Positions 34,516-42,252 are shown, numbered from the stretch's first letter. The stretch: DNA of 64,000 nt from Agromyces laixinhei (GCF_006337065.1 NZ_CP040872.1:3286001-3350000); one strand, 5' to 3'. Notes: generated from the sequence alone by a model not told the origin. A program made the numbers and translations.

Positions 34516-34806
34516 GGTGTTGCTCCTTCATTGCAGCGGGCGGATGCCTCGTGGTGCTCCGTTCGGCGTCTCACTCGGCGACGTCGGGGTGGCTGTGTCT
34601 CCACTCTGCGCCTGCTCGCCACCCCGAACCGACGATTCAGGGGGTGAACTTCCAGCTAATTTCCGCGCACCGGAAGATTGCGTGCTCCACGGCACCCTGA
34701 TCGTCTTCGCATCCCGCATTCGGACGGAGTGTGTCGGGCGGCTGCCGCCCGCCGTGGCCTGAACGGCGGAACGCACGACGACGTGCGATCGAACCCGGAG
34801 GTCCAC

Positions 34807-34932
34807 GTGACCTCCGCGACGACTGCGGCGACTACCGGCCCGACGCCGGGCGGGGAAGAGGCGAAAGGCGCGGTGTTGCTCGACGGCGTCACCAAGCGCT
34901 ACGTGCCGGCCCCGGCGGTCGATCGGTCGTGA
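34807..34932 (+). pseudogene. 5' remnant of an ABC transporter ATPase gene
   Basis: From a GTG with CGGAGG five bases upstream the frame reads VTSATTAATTGPTPGGEEAK, then AVLLDGVTKRYVPAPAVDRS and stop. The segment LLDGVTKRY...AVD is the typical beginning of an ABC ATPase, before Walker A. Only 41 codons survive. The original gene appears deleted just after this point. Confidence 0.6.
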
Positions 34933-34956
34933 AGGCCGTTCCGCGGGTCGCCTCGC

Positions 34957-35031
34957 GACGCCTGGCAGTACCCGCTCGGCGACCTGCTGCGTTCAGGAGC
35001 GGTGCTCGCCGCGGGCAGCGACTGGGCGAGC
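34957..35031 (+). pseudogene. Internal remnant of an amidohydrolase (YtcJ-like) gene
   Basis: One frame reads DAWQYPLGDLLRSGAVLAAG followed by SDWAS. This matches the pattern QWPFRSLLDAG...LALGSDWPVS near the C-terminus of amidohydrolase family 3. No start, metal-binding N-terminus or conserved continuation is present. It follows the ABC ATPase remnant after 24 bases. Confidence 0.5.
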
Positions 35032-35096
35032 GCGTGTACGCGGCGTCCGAGGCGTGATGCGCGCGTCGGGCGCTACACGCCCGACGCGCGCCGGTG

Positions 35097-35591
35097 TCAG
35101 GCCGCGCAGGCCTCGGAGAGGCCGGCGATGCCCGCCTGCAGCGAGGTGGCCTGCTCGGTCATCTTCGTCATGTCGGCGTTCGCGGGGTCGGCGACGACGG
35201 AGTCGAGGAACGCGACGTACCCGGTCATCGCGGCCGCGGCGCCGTTCGCGGCGTCGGTGACGTCGGCATTGGTCACCTGGGCGGCGGCGTCGCGCATGCT
35301 CACCTCGGTCGTCTTGAGAGCTGCAACCGCAGCGCTCGGGTCGCCCGACAGAGCTGCGGCGTTCTCGCCGCTCGCGAGGGCGACGAGCTCGTCGAGACTG
35401 CCCTTCATGAGGTCGCAGGCTTCTGCAGCGGACTGGTCGGCGGCGGGCTTCGACTCGGACTTGGAGTCGGACTTGGAGTCGGACTTCGGCTCGGCGGCCG
35501 AGTCGGCGCTCGATGCGCCCGAGGCGCAGCCGGTGAGCAGCAGGGCGAACAGGGCGAGTGACGCCGCGGCGATCGGGCGGATTGCAGTCAT
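35097..35591 (-). CDS. Small lipoprotein of unknown function
   Basis: A 164-residue lipoprotein. The lipobox is LLLTGC (Cys 22), followed by a linker made of repeated Lys-Ser-Asp units (PKSDSKSDSKSESKPAAD) encoded by tandem copies of a 12-base unit at about 35446-35495. An Ala-rich helical domain of about 110 residues follows, with cysteines at both ends (ACDLM and EACAA) that could pair. No family recognised. It lies between the remnant region and the divergent RamB-type gene. Confidence 0.75.
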   Translation of the reverse strand: MTAIRPIAAASLALFALLLTGCASGASSADSAAEPKSDSKSDSKSESKPAADQSAAEACDLMKGSLDELVALASGENAAALSGDPSAAVAALKTTEVSMRDAAAQVTNADVTDAANGAAAAMTGYVAFLDSVVADPANADMTKMTEQATSLQAGIAGLSEACAA

Positions 35592-35778
35592 GGTGTGGTG
35601 TCCCCTTCAGATCCGGGCCGGTCCGGCCCCCGGGCGATCCAACCATCCACCGTGGCGTCACGACATGGGGAGCGCTCCCCATTGACGCCTTCTCCGCCGT
35701 ATGTCGCAGCGCTTCCCGCACAGAACTTTCGCCGTTCTTCCGTTTGCGGCATCCGTTCGCCCGTGTGACCATCGAAGC

Positions 35779-37281
35779 ATGATCACCGCGGATCGCAGCG
35801 CGAACCCCTCCCCCGACGCCGCCGAGCCTCACGCCGCCGAGCCTCTCGCCGACGAGGTCGACGCGCTCACGCTCGGCCGCCGCATCCGCGACCGTCGCAC
35901 CGCCCGGGGCCTGACCCTCGGCGAACTCGCTGCTGCGATCGACCGGGCGCCGTCGCAGGTCTCCGCGATCGAGAACGGCAAGCGCGAGCCCCGGCTCTCG
36001 ATGTTGCGCACGATCGCACTCGCGCTCGGCACGACCGTCGACGAACTGCTGAGAGCGGATGCCCCGTCGGAACGAGCCGGCCTCGAGATCGCCGTCGAAC
36101 GCGCACTGCGCGGCCCGGTGTTCGCGGCGCTCGGGCTGCCGTCGTTCCGCGTGGCCAAGGGCATGAACGACCAGACCCTGCAGACGATCCTCACCCTGCA
36201 CAATGAGATCGACCGGCTGCACCGCGAGCGTGCGGCGACACCTGAGGAGGCGCGGCGGGCGAACGCGCAGCTGCGCGACGAGATGCGAGCCCGCGACAAC
36301 TTCTATCCCGAGCTCGAGGCGAAGGCCGCCGAGCTGCTCGAGGCCGTCGGGCATGCGGGCGGCCCGGTGTCGCACCAGCTCGTCGCCGACATGGCGAGCC
36401 ACCTCGGCTACTCGTTGCACTATGTCGGCGACCTGCCGCACTCGACCCGTTCGGTGACCGACAAGCGCAACGGGCGCGTCTACCTGCCGACGCAGCAGTC
36501 GCCGTCGCGTGACTCGCGCTCACCCATCTTGCAGGCGCTGACGAGCCATCTGCTCGGCCATGAGGAGCCGGGCGGATACGCCGACTTCCTGCGCCAGCGC
36601 ATCGAAACGAACTACCTGACGGCCGCGATCCTGCTGCCCGAGCAGGCGGCGGTGCGCTTCCTCACGGAGGCGAAGAACCTGCGCCGCATCTCGATGGAGG
36701 AGCTGCGTGACGCCTTCGCCGTCTCATACGAGACCGCCGCGCACCGGTTCACGAACCTCGCGACGGCGAGGCTCGGCATCCCGGTTCACTTCACGAAGGT
36801 GCACGAGTCGGGCACGATCATCAAGGCCTACGAGAACGATCGCGTGCGCTTCCCCTCCGACGCGCTGGGCGCCATCGAGGGCACCACGATGTGCCGCAAC
36901 TGGACCGCCCGCACCGTCTTCGACGTCGAGGACCGCTTCAGCCCCTGGTATCAGTACACCGACACGCCCGCCGGCACGTTCTGGTGCACCTCTCGCATCG
37001 AGAAGGCGAAGGAAGGCGAGTACTCGGTCTCGGTCGGCGTGCCGTTCGAGCACGTCAAGTGGTTCCGCGGTCGCGAGACACCGCATCGTGCGGTTTCACG
37101 GTGCCCCGACCCCGCATGCTGCCAGGCGCCGAGCGGACTCGCCGATCGATGGGCGGATGCCTCGTGGCCCGCCGCGCGCACGCCGACCTCGCTGCTCGCG
37201 GCGCTGCCGACCGGAACGTTCCCCGGCGTCGACCAGACCGAGGTCTACCAGTTTCTCGAGGCGCACGCACCGCGCACCTGA
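35779..37281 (+). CDS. ramB: RamB/ScfR-type regulator (XRE helix-turn-helix plus short-chain-acyl domain)
   Basis: A 500-residue regulator. The N-terminal XRE domain has LGRRIRDRRTARGLTLGELA and APSQVSAIENGKREPRLS. The middle has an IrrE/DUF955-like part (NYLTAAILLPEQAAVRFL), and the C-terminal DUF2083-like part has Cys residues in SRCPDPACCQAPS. RamB of Corynebacterium and Mycobacterium controls aceA, aceB and acetate/propionate genes. Its place 1.3 kb from aceA supports the same role here. GACCAT six bases before the ATG suggests a leaderless transcript. Two 43-bp palindromes follow its stop codon. Confidence 0.85.
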   Translation: MITADRSANPSPDAAEPHAAEPLADEVDALTLGRRIRDRRTARGLTLGELAAAIDRAPSQVSAIENGKREPRLSMLRTIALALGTTVDELLRADAPSERAGLEIAVERALRGPVFAALGLPSFRVAKGMNDQTLQTILTLHNEIDRLHRERAATPEEARRANAQLRDEMRARDNFYPELEAKAAELLEAVGHAGGPVSHQLVADMASHLGYSLHYVGDLPHSTRSVTDKRNGRVYLPTQQSPSRDSRSPILQALTSHLLGHEEPGGYADFLRQRIETNYLTAAILLPEQAAVRFLTEAKNLRRISMEELRDAFAVSYETAAHRFTNLATARLGIPVHFTKVHESGTIIKAYENDRVRFPSDALGAIEGTTMCRNWTARTVFDVEDRFSPWYQYTDTPAGTFWCTSRIEKAKEGEYSVSVGVPFEHVKWFRGRETPHRAVSRCPDPACCQAPSGLADRWADASWPAARTPTSLLAALPTGTFPGVDQTEVYQFLEAHAPRT

Positions 37282-37283
37282 CG

Positions 37284-37326
37284 CGACTCACGTGTTGATG
37301 CGTGGCGCGCATCAACGACAGAGTCA
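37284..37326. repeat. Palindromic repeat unit 1 (43 bp)
   Basis: Left arm CGACTCACGTGTTGATGCG, right arm CGCATCAACGACAGAGTCA, imperfectly complementary (the inner GTTGATGCG/CGCATCAAC pair is exact). It begins three bases after the RamB-type stop. A second unit of the same length starts exactly 50 bp later. May double as a terminator, but looks like a REP-type element. Confidence 0.75.
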
Positions 37327-37333
37327 CCCGACG

Positions 37334-37376
37334 CGACTCATATGTTGATGCATGCCACGCATCAACACGTGAGTCG
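37334..37376. repeat. Palindromic repeat unit 2 (43 bp)
   Basis: Left arm CGACTCATATGTTGATGC, right arm GCATCAACACGTGAGTCG: 16 of 18 arm positions pair. The unit is a direct copy of unit 1 with substitutions, several of which keep the pairing. This suggests the hairpin shape is selected or recently spread. Confidence 0.8.
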
Positions 37377-37502
37377 ACCGGGTCGGGTTCGGACTCGGCC
37401 AGCATGTCCGGCGCCGGGCGGATGTCGGGACACCACGGTCTGGTGTGCGGCATACGCGGCGCGGGAGGATGGAACCACCACAACCCGCATCGGAGTGACC
37501 CC

Positions 37503-38951
37503 GTGGGAACGACCGTCTTCGAACGACAGCCGCCGGCGGCATCCGTCATCGAGCATGCGCTCGCCGGCACACGGCGCTCGGTCTTCTGGCTCGACGACCT
37601 GCCCGACGGCGCCGTCGGCGGGCGACCGAAGCTGACCGGCGACCACGTCGCCGATCTCGTGATCGTCGGCGGCGGCTACACGGGCCTCTGGTCGGCGGTG
37701 CTGGCCAAGCGCCGCGCCCCCGGCGCCCGCGTCGTGCTCATCGAGGCGAAGAGCATCGGCTGGGCGGCATCCGGCCGCAACGGCGGCTTCTGCGAGGCGA
37801 GCCTCACCCACGGCCACGAGAACGGCATGGCCCGCTGGCCGAAGGAGATGGCGACGCTCGAACGACTCGGCATGGCGAACCTCGACGCGATCGGAGCTGC
37901 CGAGGCCGAGTACGGCATGGACTTCCACTTCGAGCGCACCGGGCAGCTCGCGCCGGCGATCGAAGAGCACCAGGTCGAATGGCTGCGCGAGTGGCACGCC
38001 GAGTCCGTCGAGCGCGGTGAAGAGGGCGTGGTCCTCCTCGACGAAGCGGAGATGCGGGCATCGATCGCATCGCCGACCTACCTCGCCGGTGTCTGGGAAC
38101 GACACACGAACGCCATGGTGCATCCCGCGCGCCTGGCCTCCGAACTCGCCCGCGTCGCCGAAGACCTCGGTGTCGAGATCTTCGAGCACTCGCCCGTGAT
38201 GCGCCTCGACACCCCGGGATCGACCGGCGCCGTCTCGGCCATCACGAGCAGCGGTCGTGTCGACGCCGCCCACGCGGTGCTGGCCACGAATGTGTTCCCG
38301 TCGCTCCTGAAACGCAACCGCCTCATGACCGTGCCCGTCTACGACTACGTGCTCATGACCGAGCCGCTCTCGGCGCAGCAGCTCGCCGACATCGGCTGGA
38401 AGGATCGCCAGGGCATCGCCGACCTGGCCAACCAGTTCCACTACTACCGGCTCTCGAAGGACAACCGCATCCTGTTCGGCGGCTACGACGCGATCTACCA
38501 CTACGGTCGCACGATGCGCTCGGCCTACGAGAACCGGCCCGAGAGTTGGCAGACGCTCGCGAGCCACTTCTTCACGACCTTCCCGCAGCTCGAGGGGCTG
38601 CAGTTCAGCCACCAGTGGGCCGGTGCGGTCGACACGAGCACCCAGTTCACGGCGTTCTTCGGCACCGCCCGCGACGATCGCGTCGCCTACGCCGCCGGCT
38701 TCACCGGCCTCGGCGTCGGATCGACGCGCTTCGCGGCGGAGGTCATGCTCGACCTGCTCGAGGGCCGAGACAACGAGCGCACCTCGCTCGAGATGGTGCG
38801 GAAGCGCCCGCTGCCCTTCCCTCCCGAGCCCGCCGCGTCACTGGGCATCAACGCGACCCGCTGGTCGCTCGACCGCGCCGACCACAACCGCGGCAGGCGC
38901 AACATCCTTCTGAAGACCCTCGACGCCCTCGGGCTGGGGTTCGACTCATGA
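37503..38951 (+). CDS. FAD-dependent oxidoreductase (DAO family, PuuB-like)
   Basis: A 482-residue flavoenzyme of the D-amino-acid-oxidase fold, close to gamma-glutamylputrescine oxidase and related amine oxidases. The FAD site is DLVIVGGGYTGLWSAVLAKR (about 52-71), with ASGRNGGFCEASL shortly after, and a C-terminal AAGFTGLGVGSTRFAAEVMLDLL. It starts with GTG, with GGAGTGA eight bases upstream. Its stop overlaps the ATG of the broken cupin gene (ATGA), so the two once formed an operon, probably for oxidising an amine or amino acid. Confidence 0.88.
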   Translation: MGTTVFERQPPAASVIEHALAGTRRSVFWLDDLPDGAVGGRPKLTGDHVADLVIVGGGYTGLWSAVLAKRRAPGARVVLIEAKSIGWAASGRNGGFCEASLTHGHENGMARWPKEMATLERLGMANLDAIGAAEAEYGMDFHFERTGQLAPAIEEHQVEWLREWHAESVERGEEGVVLLDEAEMRASIASPTYLAGVWERHTNAMVHPARLASELARVAEDLGVEIFEHSPVMRLDTPGSTGAVSAITSSGRVDAAHAVLATNVFPSLLKRNRLMTVPVYDYVLMTEPLSAQQLADIGWKDRQGIADLANQFHYYRLSKDNRILFGGYDAIYHYGRTMRSAYENRPESWQTLASHFFTTFPQLEGLQFSHQWAGAVDTSTQFTAFFGTARDDRVAYAAGFTGLGVGSTRFAAEVMLDLLEGRDNERTSLEMVRKRPLPFPPEPAASLGINATRWSLDRADHNRGRRNILLKTLDALGLGFDS

Positions 38952-39246
38952 ACGATGGGCTTCGCCTGCCCGCCGGCACGGTGACGGATGCCTCGGGCTC
39001 AACGCGTCGGACGCCGGCGAGATCGGCGTATGGGAGATGACCCCCGGCGCAACACGCGATGTCGAGGTCGACGAGGTCTTCGTCGTGCTCGCAGGCGCCG
39101 CGACCGTCGAGTTCGAGCACGTGCCGTCGACGGGTCGGCCCGCCGATCCGATCATCCTCGCCCCGGGGCCGTCGTGCGCCTCGAGGCGGGCATGAAGACG
39201 ATCTGGACCGTGCGCGAGACGCTCCGCAAGATGTTCATCTCGGGCC
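38948..39246 (+). pseudogene. Broken cupin-domain gene
   Basis: The start MNDGLRLPAGTVTDAS overlaps the FAD-enzyme stop. After a net one-base loss near 38995 the sense frame continues LNASDAGEIGVWEMTPGATR, EVDEVFVVLAGAATVEFEHV, PADPIILAPG. A second lesion at 39165-39168 lacks one T compared with the downstream duplicate. After it come VVRLEAGMKTIWTVRETLRK and FIS. Cupins of this type (EutQ/DUF861-like) often follow DAO enzymes. The 3' end is present again at 40.0 kb after a lipoprotein gene. Confidence 0.8.
39168..39230. repeat. 63-bp direct repeat, left copy
   Basis: Exact 63-bp match to 40027-40089, encoding VVRLEAGMKTIWTVRETLRK of the cupin gene. The looser similarity goes on through TGTTCATCTCG on both sides. 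This copy is continuous with the rest of the cupin gene. Confidence 0.92.
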
Positions 39247-39272
39247 GAGCATGCCCGCGATTCGGCAGCTGC

Positions 39273-39908
39273 TCAGGAGCACCACTCCTTCGGCGGGTCG
39301 GCCTGACCCGGTGCGCCGATCAGCGTGACGAGGTCGTCATCGACCACGAAACTCACCTGGTCGTCGCCCTCGTCAGGTGTCGCGAAGACCCACGTGTTCG
39401 ACCCGCGCTGAACGATGGTCTCGAGGCCCGGATATGCCGCGGTCAGATCAGCGGTCGACGCTCCGAGGCGAATACCCGCCTCCGTCGCCGGCGAAGCGGA
39501 ACCATCGCCCGACTGCCCCATGATCCAGATCTCGTCGACGAGCGAGCCGTCGTCACTGAGATCGAGCACCATGGTCATACCGGCGTCGTCGAGACTCATC
39601 CGAGCGATACCCGCGCACCACTCCACGACTTCGAACGGGAGCCCCTCGACAACGGCGGGGTACGCTGCCCCACGCGAGATCGGGCCGATCCCGTTTTGTG
39701 CGACCACCCATGTCGATACATCGGCCGGATCGATCGGGGCGGGCGACGGGGTCGTCGTCGATTCGTCGGGCGCCGGCTCCGATGCCGGCGGCGGTGTCGT
39801 CGCCTCGGCACCATCGGCGTCCGGAACGGCGCATGCGCTGAGTGTCAGGCCCACGAGCAGGAACATCGCAGCCGCGGCTGCCGGTCGGGTCGTGCTGATG
39901 CGGGGCAT
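39273..39908 (-). CDS. Lipoprotein of unknown function (cargo between direct repeats)
   Basis: A 211-residue lipoprotein: signal peptide with lipobox LTLSAC (Cys 26), a Thr/Pro/Ser-rich linker to about residue 60 (TTPPPASEPAPDESTTTPSP), then a soluble domain of about 140 residues. This has WVVAQNGIGPISRG, GMTMVLDLSDDGSLVDEIWI and AYPGLETIVQRGSNTWVF. No family recognised with confidence. It runs opposite to the cupin gene and sits between the two 63-bp repeats, which marks it as an inserted segment. Confidence 0.8.
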   Translation of the reverse strand: MPRISTTRPAAAAAMFLLVGLTLSACAVPDADGAEATTPPPASEPAPDESTTTPSPAPIDPADVSTWVVAQNGIGPISRGAAYPAVVEGLPFEVVEWCAGIARMSLDDAGMTMVLDLSDDGSLVDEIWIMGQSGDGSASPATEAGIRLGASTADLTAAYPGLETIVQRGSNTWVFATPDEGDDQVSFVVDDDLVTLIGAPGQADPPKEWCS

Positions 39909-40026
39909 GCGTCTCCTCGAGTCGGGCCGTCGTCGACGGTGAGTCGCCCCACACTATCGACTGCGCGCCGGGAGAACGCGAAGCCCCGGTACCGATCCGA
40001 TAACGTGCGACGCCGAAGCGACGGGT

Positions 40027-40089
40027 GCCGTCGTGCGCCTCGAGGCGGGCATGAAGACGATCTGGACCGTGCGCGAGACGCTCCGCAAG
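40027..40089. repeat. 63-bp direct repeat, right copy
   Basis: Second copy of the cupin 3' end, in frame GAVVRLEAG after GGT, with the T that the left copy lacks. After CGCAAG it reads GTGTGTTCATCTCGCGCTAG. This is two bases longer than the frame giving VFISR-stop would need. The final TAG is also the first part of the MOSC gene -10 box (TAGCCT). Confidence 0.92.
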
Positions 40090-40118
40090 GTGTGTTCATC
40101 TCGCGCTAGCCTCGAACC

Positions 40119-40688
40119 ATGGCCATTCTCGACGAGCTGTTCTGGGCGCCCGCGTCGGTCGTCTCGGTGTCGCGCGACGACGAGCATCGGTTCAGCAAGC
40201 CGACACGCGATGAGATCCGGCTCGTCACCGGGCTCGGGGTCGAGGGCGACGCCCACTTCGGCCGCACGGTGCAGCACCTCTCGCGGGTGAAGCGCGACCC
40301 GTCGACGCCCAACCTGCGACAGGTGCACCTCATTCATGCTGAGCTGCTCGACGAGCTCTCGGCCGAGGGCTACGAGGTTGCGCCGGGCGGCCTCGGCGAG
40401 AACGTGCTGACGCGTGGCGTCGACCTGCTCGGCCTGCCACGCGGCAGCCGAGTGCAACTCGGCGACACCGCAGAACTCGAGATCACGGGGCTCCGAAACC
40501 CCTGCGCGCAGATCGACCAGCTCGGCGCCGGCCTCATGAAGCGCCTGGTCTCGCGCGGCGACGACGGCGAGATCGTGCGGCTCGCCGGCATCATGGCGGT
40601 CGTGCTCCACGACGGCGTCGTCAGCCCCGGCGACCCGATCGCGGTGACGTTGCCCGAGGGCGAACACGAAGCGCTCCAGACGGTCTGA
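40119..40688 (+). CDS. MOSC-domain protein
   Basis: A 189-residue protein with a MOSC (molybdenum cofactor sulfurase C-terminal) domain: LVTGLGVEGDAHFGRTVQHL, VHLIHAELLDELSAEG, GGLGENVLTRGVDLLGLPRG, LRNPCAQIDQL with the conserved Cys, GIMAVVLHDGVVSPGD. MOSC proteins carry sulfur or bind a molybdopterin group. TAGCCT six bases before the ATG suggests a leaderless transcript that starts right at the end of the duplicated cupin fragment. Confidence 0.92.
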   Translation: MAILDELFWAPASVVSVSRDDEHRFSKPTRDEIRLVTGLGVEGDAHFGRTVQHLSRVKRDPSTPNLRQVHLIHAELLDELSAEGYEVAPGGLGENVLTRGVDLLGLPRGSRVQLGDTAELEITGLRNPCAQIDQLGAGLMKRLVSRGDDGEIVRLAGIMAVVLHDGVVSPGDPIAVTLPEGEHEALQTV

Positions 40689-40780
40689 CGATCCGCCGTA
40701 CTGACGGTCTGAGCGCCGCGGCCTTGCAGACCGGCAGACCGGCGGACCGGCCGACCTCCGGCCCCCGTCACGACGCGATC

Positions 40781-41506
40781 TCAGGCGGCTGCCGCGTCAC
40801 CCGCGGCGGTCGCCTCTTCGGTCGGCGGCACCGCCGGTTCGATGCGGAAGGTCAGCCCGAACCGCTCGAGCAGTTCGGCGCCGCCGGCGAGCACGATCGC
40901 CCGGCCGGCATCGCCCGCGAGCAGGTCATGGAGCGCCGCGGGCGTCACCTCGAGCTCGAGCACGGCCGACGGCACGGGTTCGAACGCCGAGCGTCGCCGG
41001 GGCTGCGGCAGCGCTCCGGCGCCGACAGGCACGATGTCGAGCGTGCTGCCGACGACGATCGCCGAGACCGAGACGTCGCCCACGTGGAGCAAATACTCGG
41101 TCGGGGGCAGCGACGCCGCGGCATCCGCTCGGAATGCGGCTCGCAGCGCGACGGCGAGCGCGTCGGCACCGATCGTCTCGTCTTCGCCGGGCTCGCCGAG
41201 CACCGACCACCCCCATCGCTCGAGGGCGATGACGACGGGCTCGAGGCCGAGGCCGAGCGGCGTGAGTTCGTAGCCGCCCCGCACGGTGGGCACGCGCCGC
41301 ACGACGCCCGACTCCTGCAGTTCTCGGAGCCGATCGCTCAGGATGTTGGTCGGGATGCGCGGCAGCCCCGACTTCAGGTCGCCGTACCGGCGCGCACCGA
41401 CGAGCAGGTCGCGGACGATGAGCAGCGCCCATCGGTCCCCGACCCGCTCGAGCGCACGAGCCACCCCGCCGTACTGGCCGAAGCCGCGCGCGCCGCGTGT
41501 CGCCAT
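40781..41506 (-). CDS. HxlR-family regulator with C-terminal sterol-carrier-like domain
   Basis: A 241-residue protein. The HxlR winged helix is at the N-terminus (ARALERVGDRWALLIVRDLL, YGDLKSGLPRIPTNILSDRLRELQESGVV, YELTPLG). It is followed by about 120 residues resembling an SCP2-like lipid-binding fold (YLLHVGDVSVSAIVVG). It follows the VOC gene by 11 bases and is probably its co-transcribed autoregulator. The 34-bp palindrome upstream of the VOC gene is the likely operator. Confidence 0.87.
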   Translation of the reverse strand: MATRGARGFGQYGGVARALERVGDRWALLIVRDLLVGARRYGDLKSGLPRIPTNILSDRLRELQESGVVRRVPTVRGGYELTPLGLGLEPVVIALERWGWSVLGEPGEDETIGADALAVALRAAFRADAAASLPPTEYLLHVGDVSVSAIVVGSTLDIVPVGAGALPQPRRRSAFEPVPSAVLELEVTPAALHDLLAGDAGRAIVLAGGAELLERFGLTFRIEPAVPPTEEATAAGDAAAA

Positions 41507-41517
41507 GCGGTCGCGCG

Positions 41518-41976
41518 TCAGGCCGAAGCCGGCGTGGCCGCGCCCTGCTGGGCCATGTACGCCTCGGGCCCCTGCTCGGATGCCGCGGGCTCCATGAAGA
41601 GGAAGGAGAGGTTGTTGCCGTCGGGGTCGTCGAGATCGCGCGAGTACATGAAGCCGTAGTCTTGCGCCTCGCGCGGTTCGCTGCCGCCGGCGGCGAGGCC
41701 CTTCGCGAGCACGTCGTCGACCGACTCACGCGAGTCGCGGCTGAGCGCGATGGACACCTGGGCCTGCGTCTTCGGATCGATGATCTGCTTGTCGGTGAAG
41801 GTGCCGAGGTACTCACGAGTGAGCACCATGAAGTAGATCGTGTCGCTGAGCACGACGCATGCGGCGTTCTCGTCGGTGAAGAGCGGGTTGATGCTGAACC
41901 CGAGCGCCTCGTAGAAGCTCTTGGAGCGCTCGAGGTCGGTGGTGGGCAGGTTCACGAAAATACTGGTCGCGGTCAT
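41518..41976 (-). CDS. VOC-family (glyoxalase/bleomycin-resistance-like) protein
   Basis: A 152-residue VOC protein: MTATSIFVNLPTTDLERSKSFYEALGFSINPLF at the start, VVLSDTIYFMVLTREYL, SRDSRESVDDVLAKGLAAGG and DYGFMYSRDLDDPDGNNLSFLFMEP with the C-terminal metal-site pattern. Substrate unknown. It is the first gene of a pair with the HxlR regulator. Confidence 0.9.
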   Translation of the reverse strand: MTATSIFVNLPTTDLERSKSFYEALGFSINPLFTDENAACVVLSDTIYFMVLTREYLGTFTDKQIIDPKTQAQVSIALSRDSRESVDDVLAKGLAAGGSEPREAQDYGFMYSRDLDDPDGNNLSFLFMEPAASEQGPEAYMAQQGAATPASA

Positions 41977-42025
41977 GATCGCCTCCGGGTGATCGTCACT
42001 GGTCTATTGGATGTTGCACCCTTAG

Positions 42026-42059
42026 CTTGCTCTTTGCAAGTGCACTTGTCAATAGCAAG
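42026..42059. promoter_or_regulatory. 34-bp imperfect palindrome upstream of the VOC-HxlR pair
   Basis: A perfect core CAAGTGCACTTG (42037-42048) is flanked symmetrically by CTTGCT (42026-42031) and AGCAAG (42054-42059), with inner TT/AA pairs. It lies 50 bases upstream of the VOC start. The long extended dyad fits an HxlR dimer pair or tetramer. Confidence 0.75.
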
Positions 42060-42130
42060 TACGAGATCGAAGGAGCGGGTGGCCGGCGCATGCCAAGGCG
42101 GGCGAGCGGGCGAAGACAAAGGGCGAAGAC

Positions 42131-42168
42131 AGCGCGCGAAGATGAAGGCAGCGCGCGAAGATGAAGGC
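42131..42168. repeat. Tandem 19-bp repeat, two copies
   Basis: AGCGCGCGAAGATGAAGGC occurs twice head to tail (42131-42149, 42150-42168). Two looser copies of the core GGGCGAAGAC precede it (about 42107-42130). No gene spans it; it lies between the VOC promoter and the end of the PucR gene. Confidence 0.85.
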
Positions 42169-42178
42169 AGGCAGTGGA

Positions 42179-42252
42179 TTTGTAGGACTTCGGGCGCTGT
42201 GTAGGACAGCGAGAGCTCGCATCGTCCTACGAACGAAGCATCGTCCTACAAA
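42179..42252. repeat. Nested inverted repeat with four GTAGGAC copies
   Basis: TTTGTAGGAC (42179-42188) and GTCCTACAAA (42243-42252) are perfect outer arms. Inside, GTAGGAC (42201-42207) faces GTCCTAC (42224-42230). The structure lies 45 bases beyond the PucR stop codon and may end that transcript, but the doubled arms resemble a repeat element rather than a plain terminator. Confidence 0.75.

Larger units (their letters stand above)
34516..35096. other. Region of gene remnants upstream of aceA
   Basis: These 580 bases carry no intact gene. The left part must contain the aceA promoter and includes the inverted repeat TTCCG-N5-CGGAA at about 34658-34672. The right part holds two decayed gene pieces, an ABC ATPase start (34807-34932) and an amidohydrolase piece (34957-35031), abutting the lipoprotein gene at 35097. 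The region looks like a deletion scar. Confidence 0.6.

Noticed and set aside
37284..37376. CRISPR array
   Set aside because: Only two units, each an inverted repeat, with a seven-base gap and no cas genes.
39168..40089. Insertion sequence with target duplication
   Set aside because: The 63-bp repeats are far too long for an IS target duplication, they encode a host gene, and there is no transposase or terminal inverted repeat inside.
40027..40105. A separate small cupin gene upstream of MOSC
   Set aside because: Only the last 25 or so codons are present, with no start and a two-base shift near the end; it is the duplicated 3' fragment.
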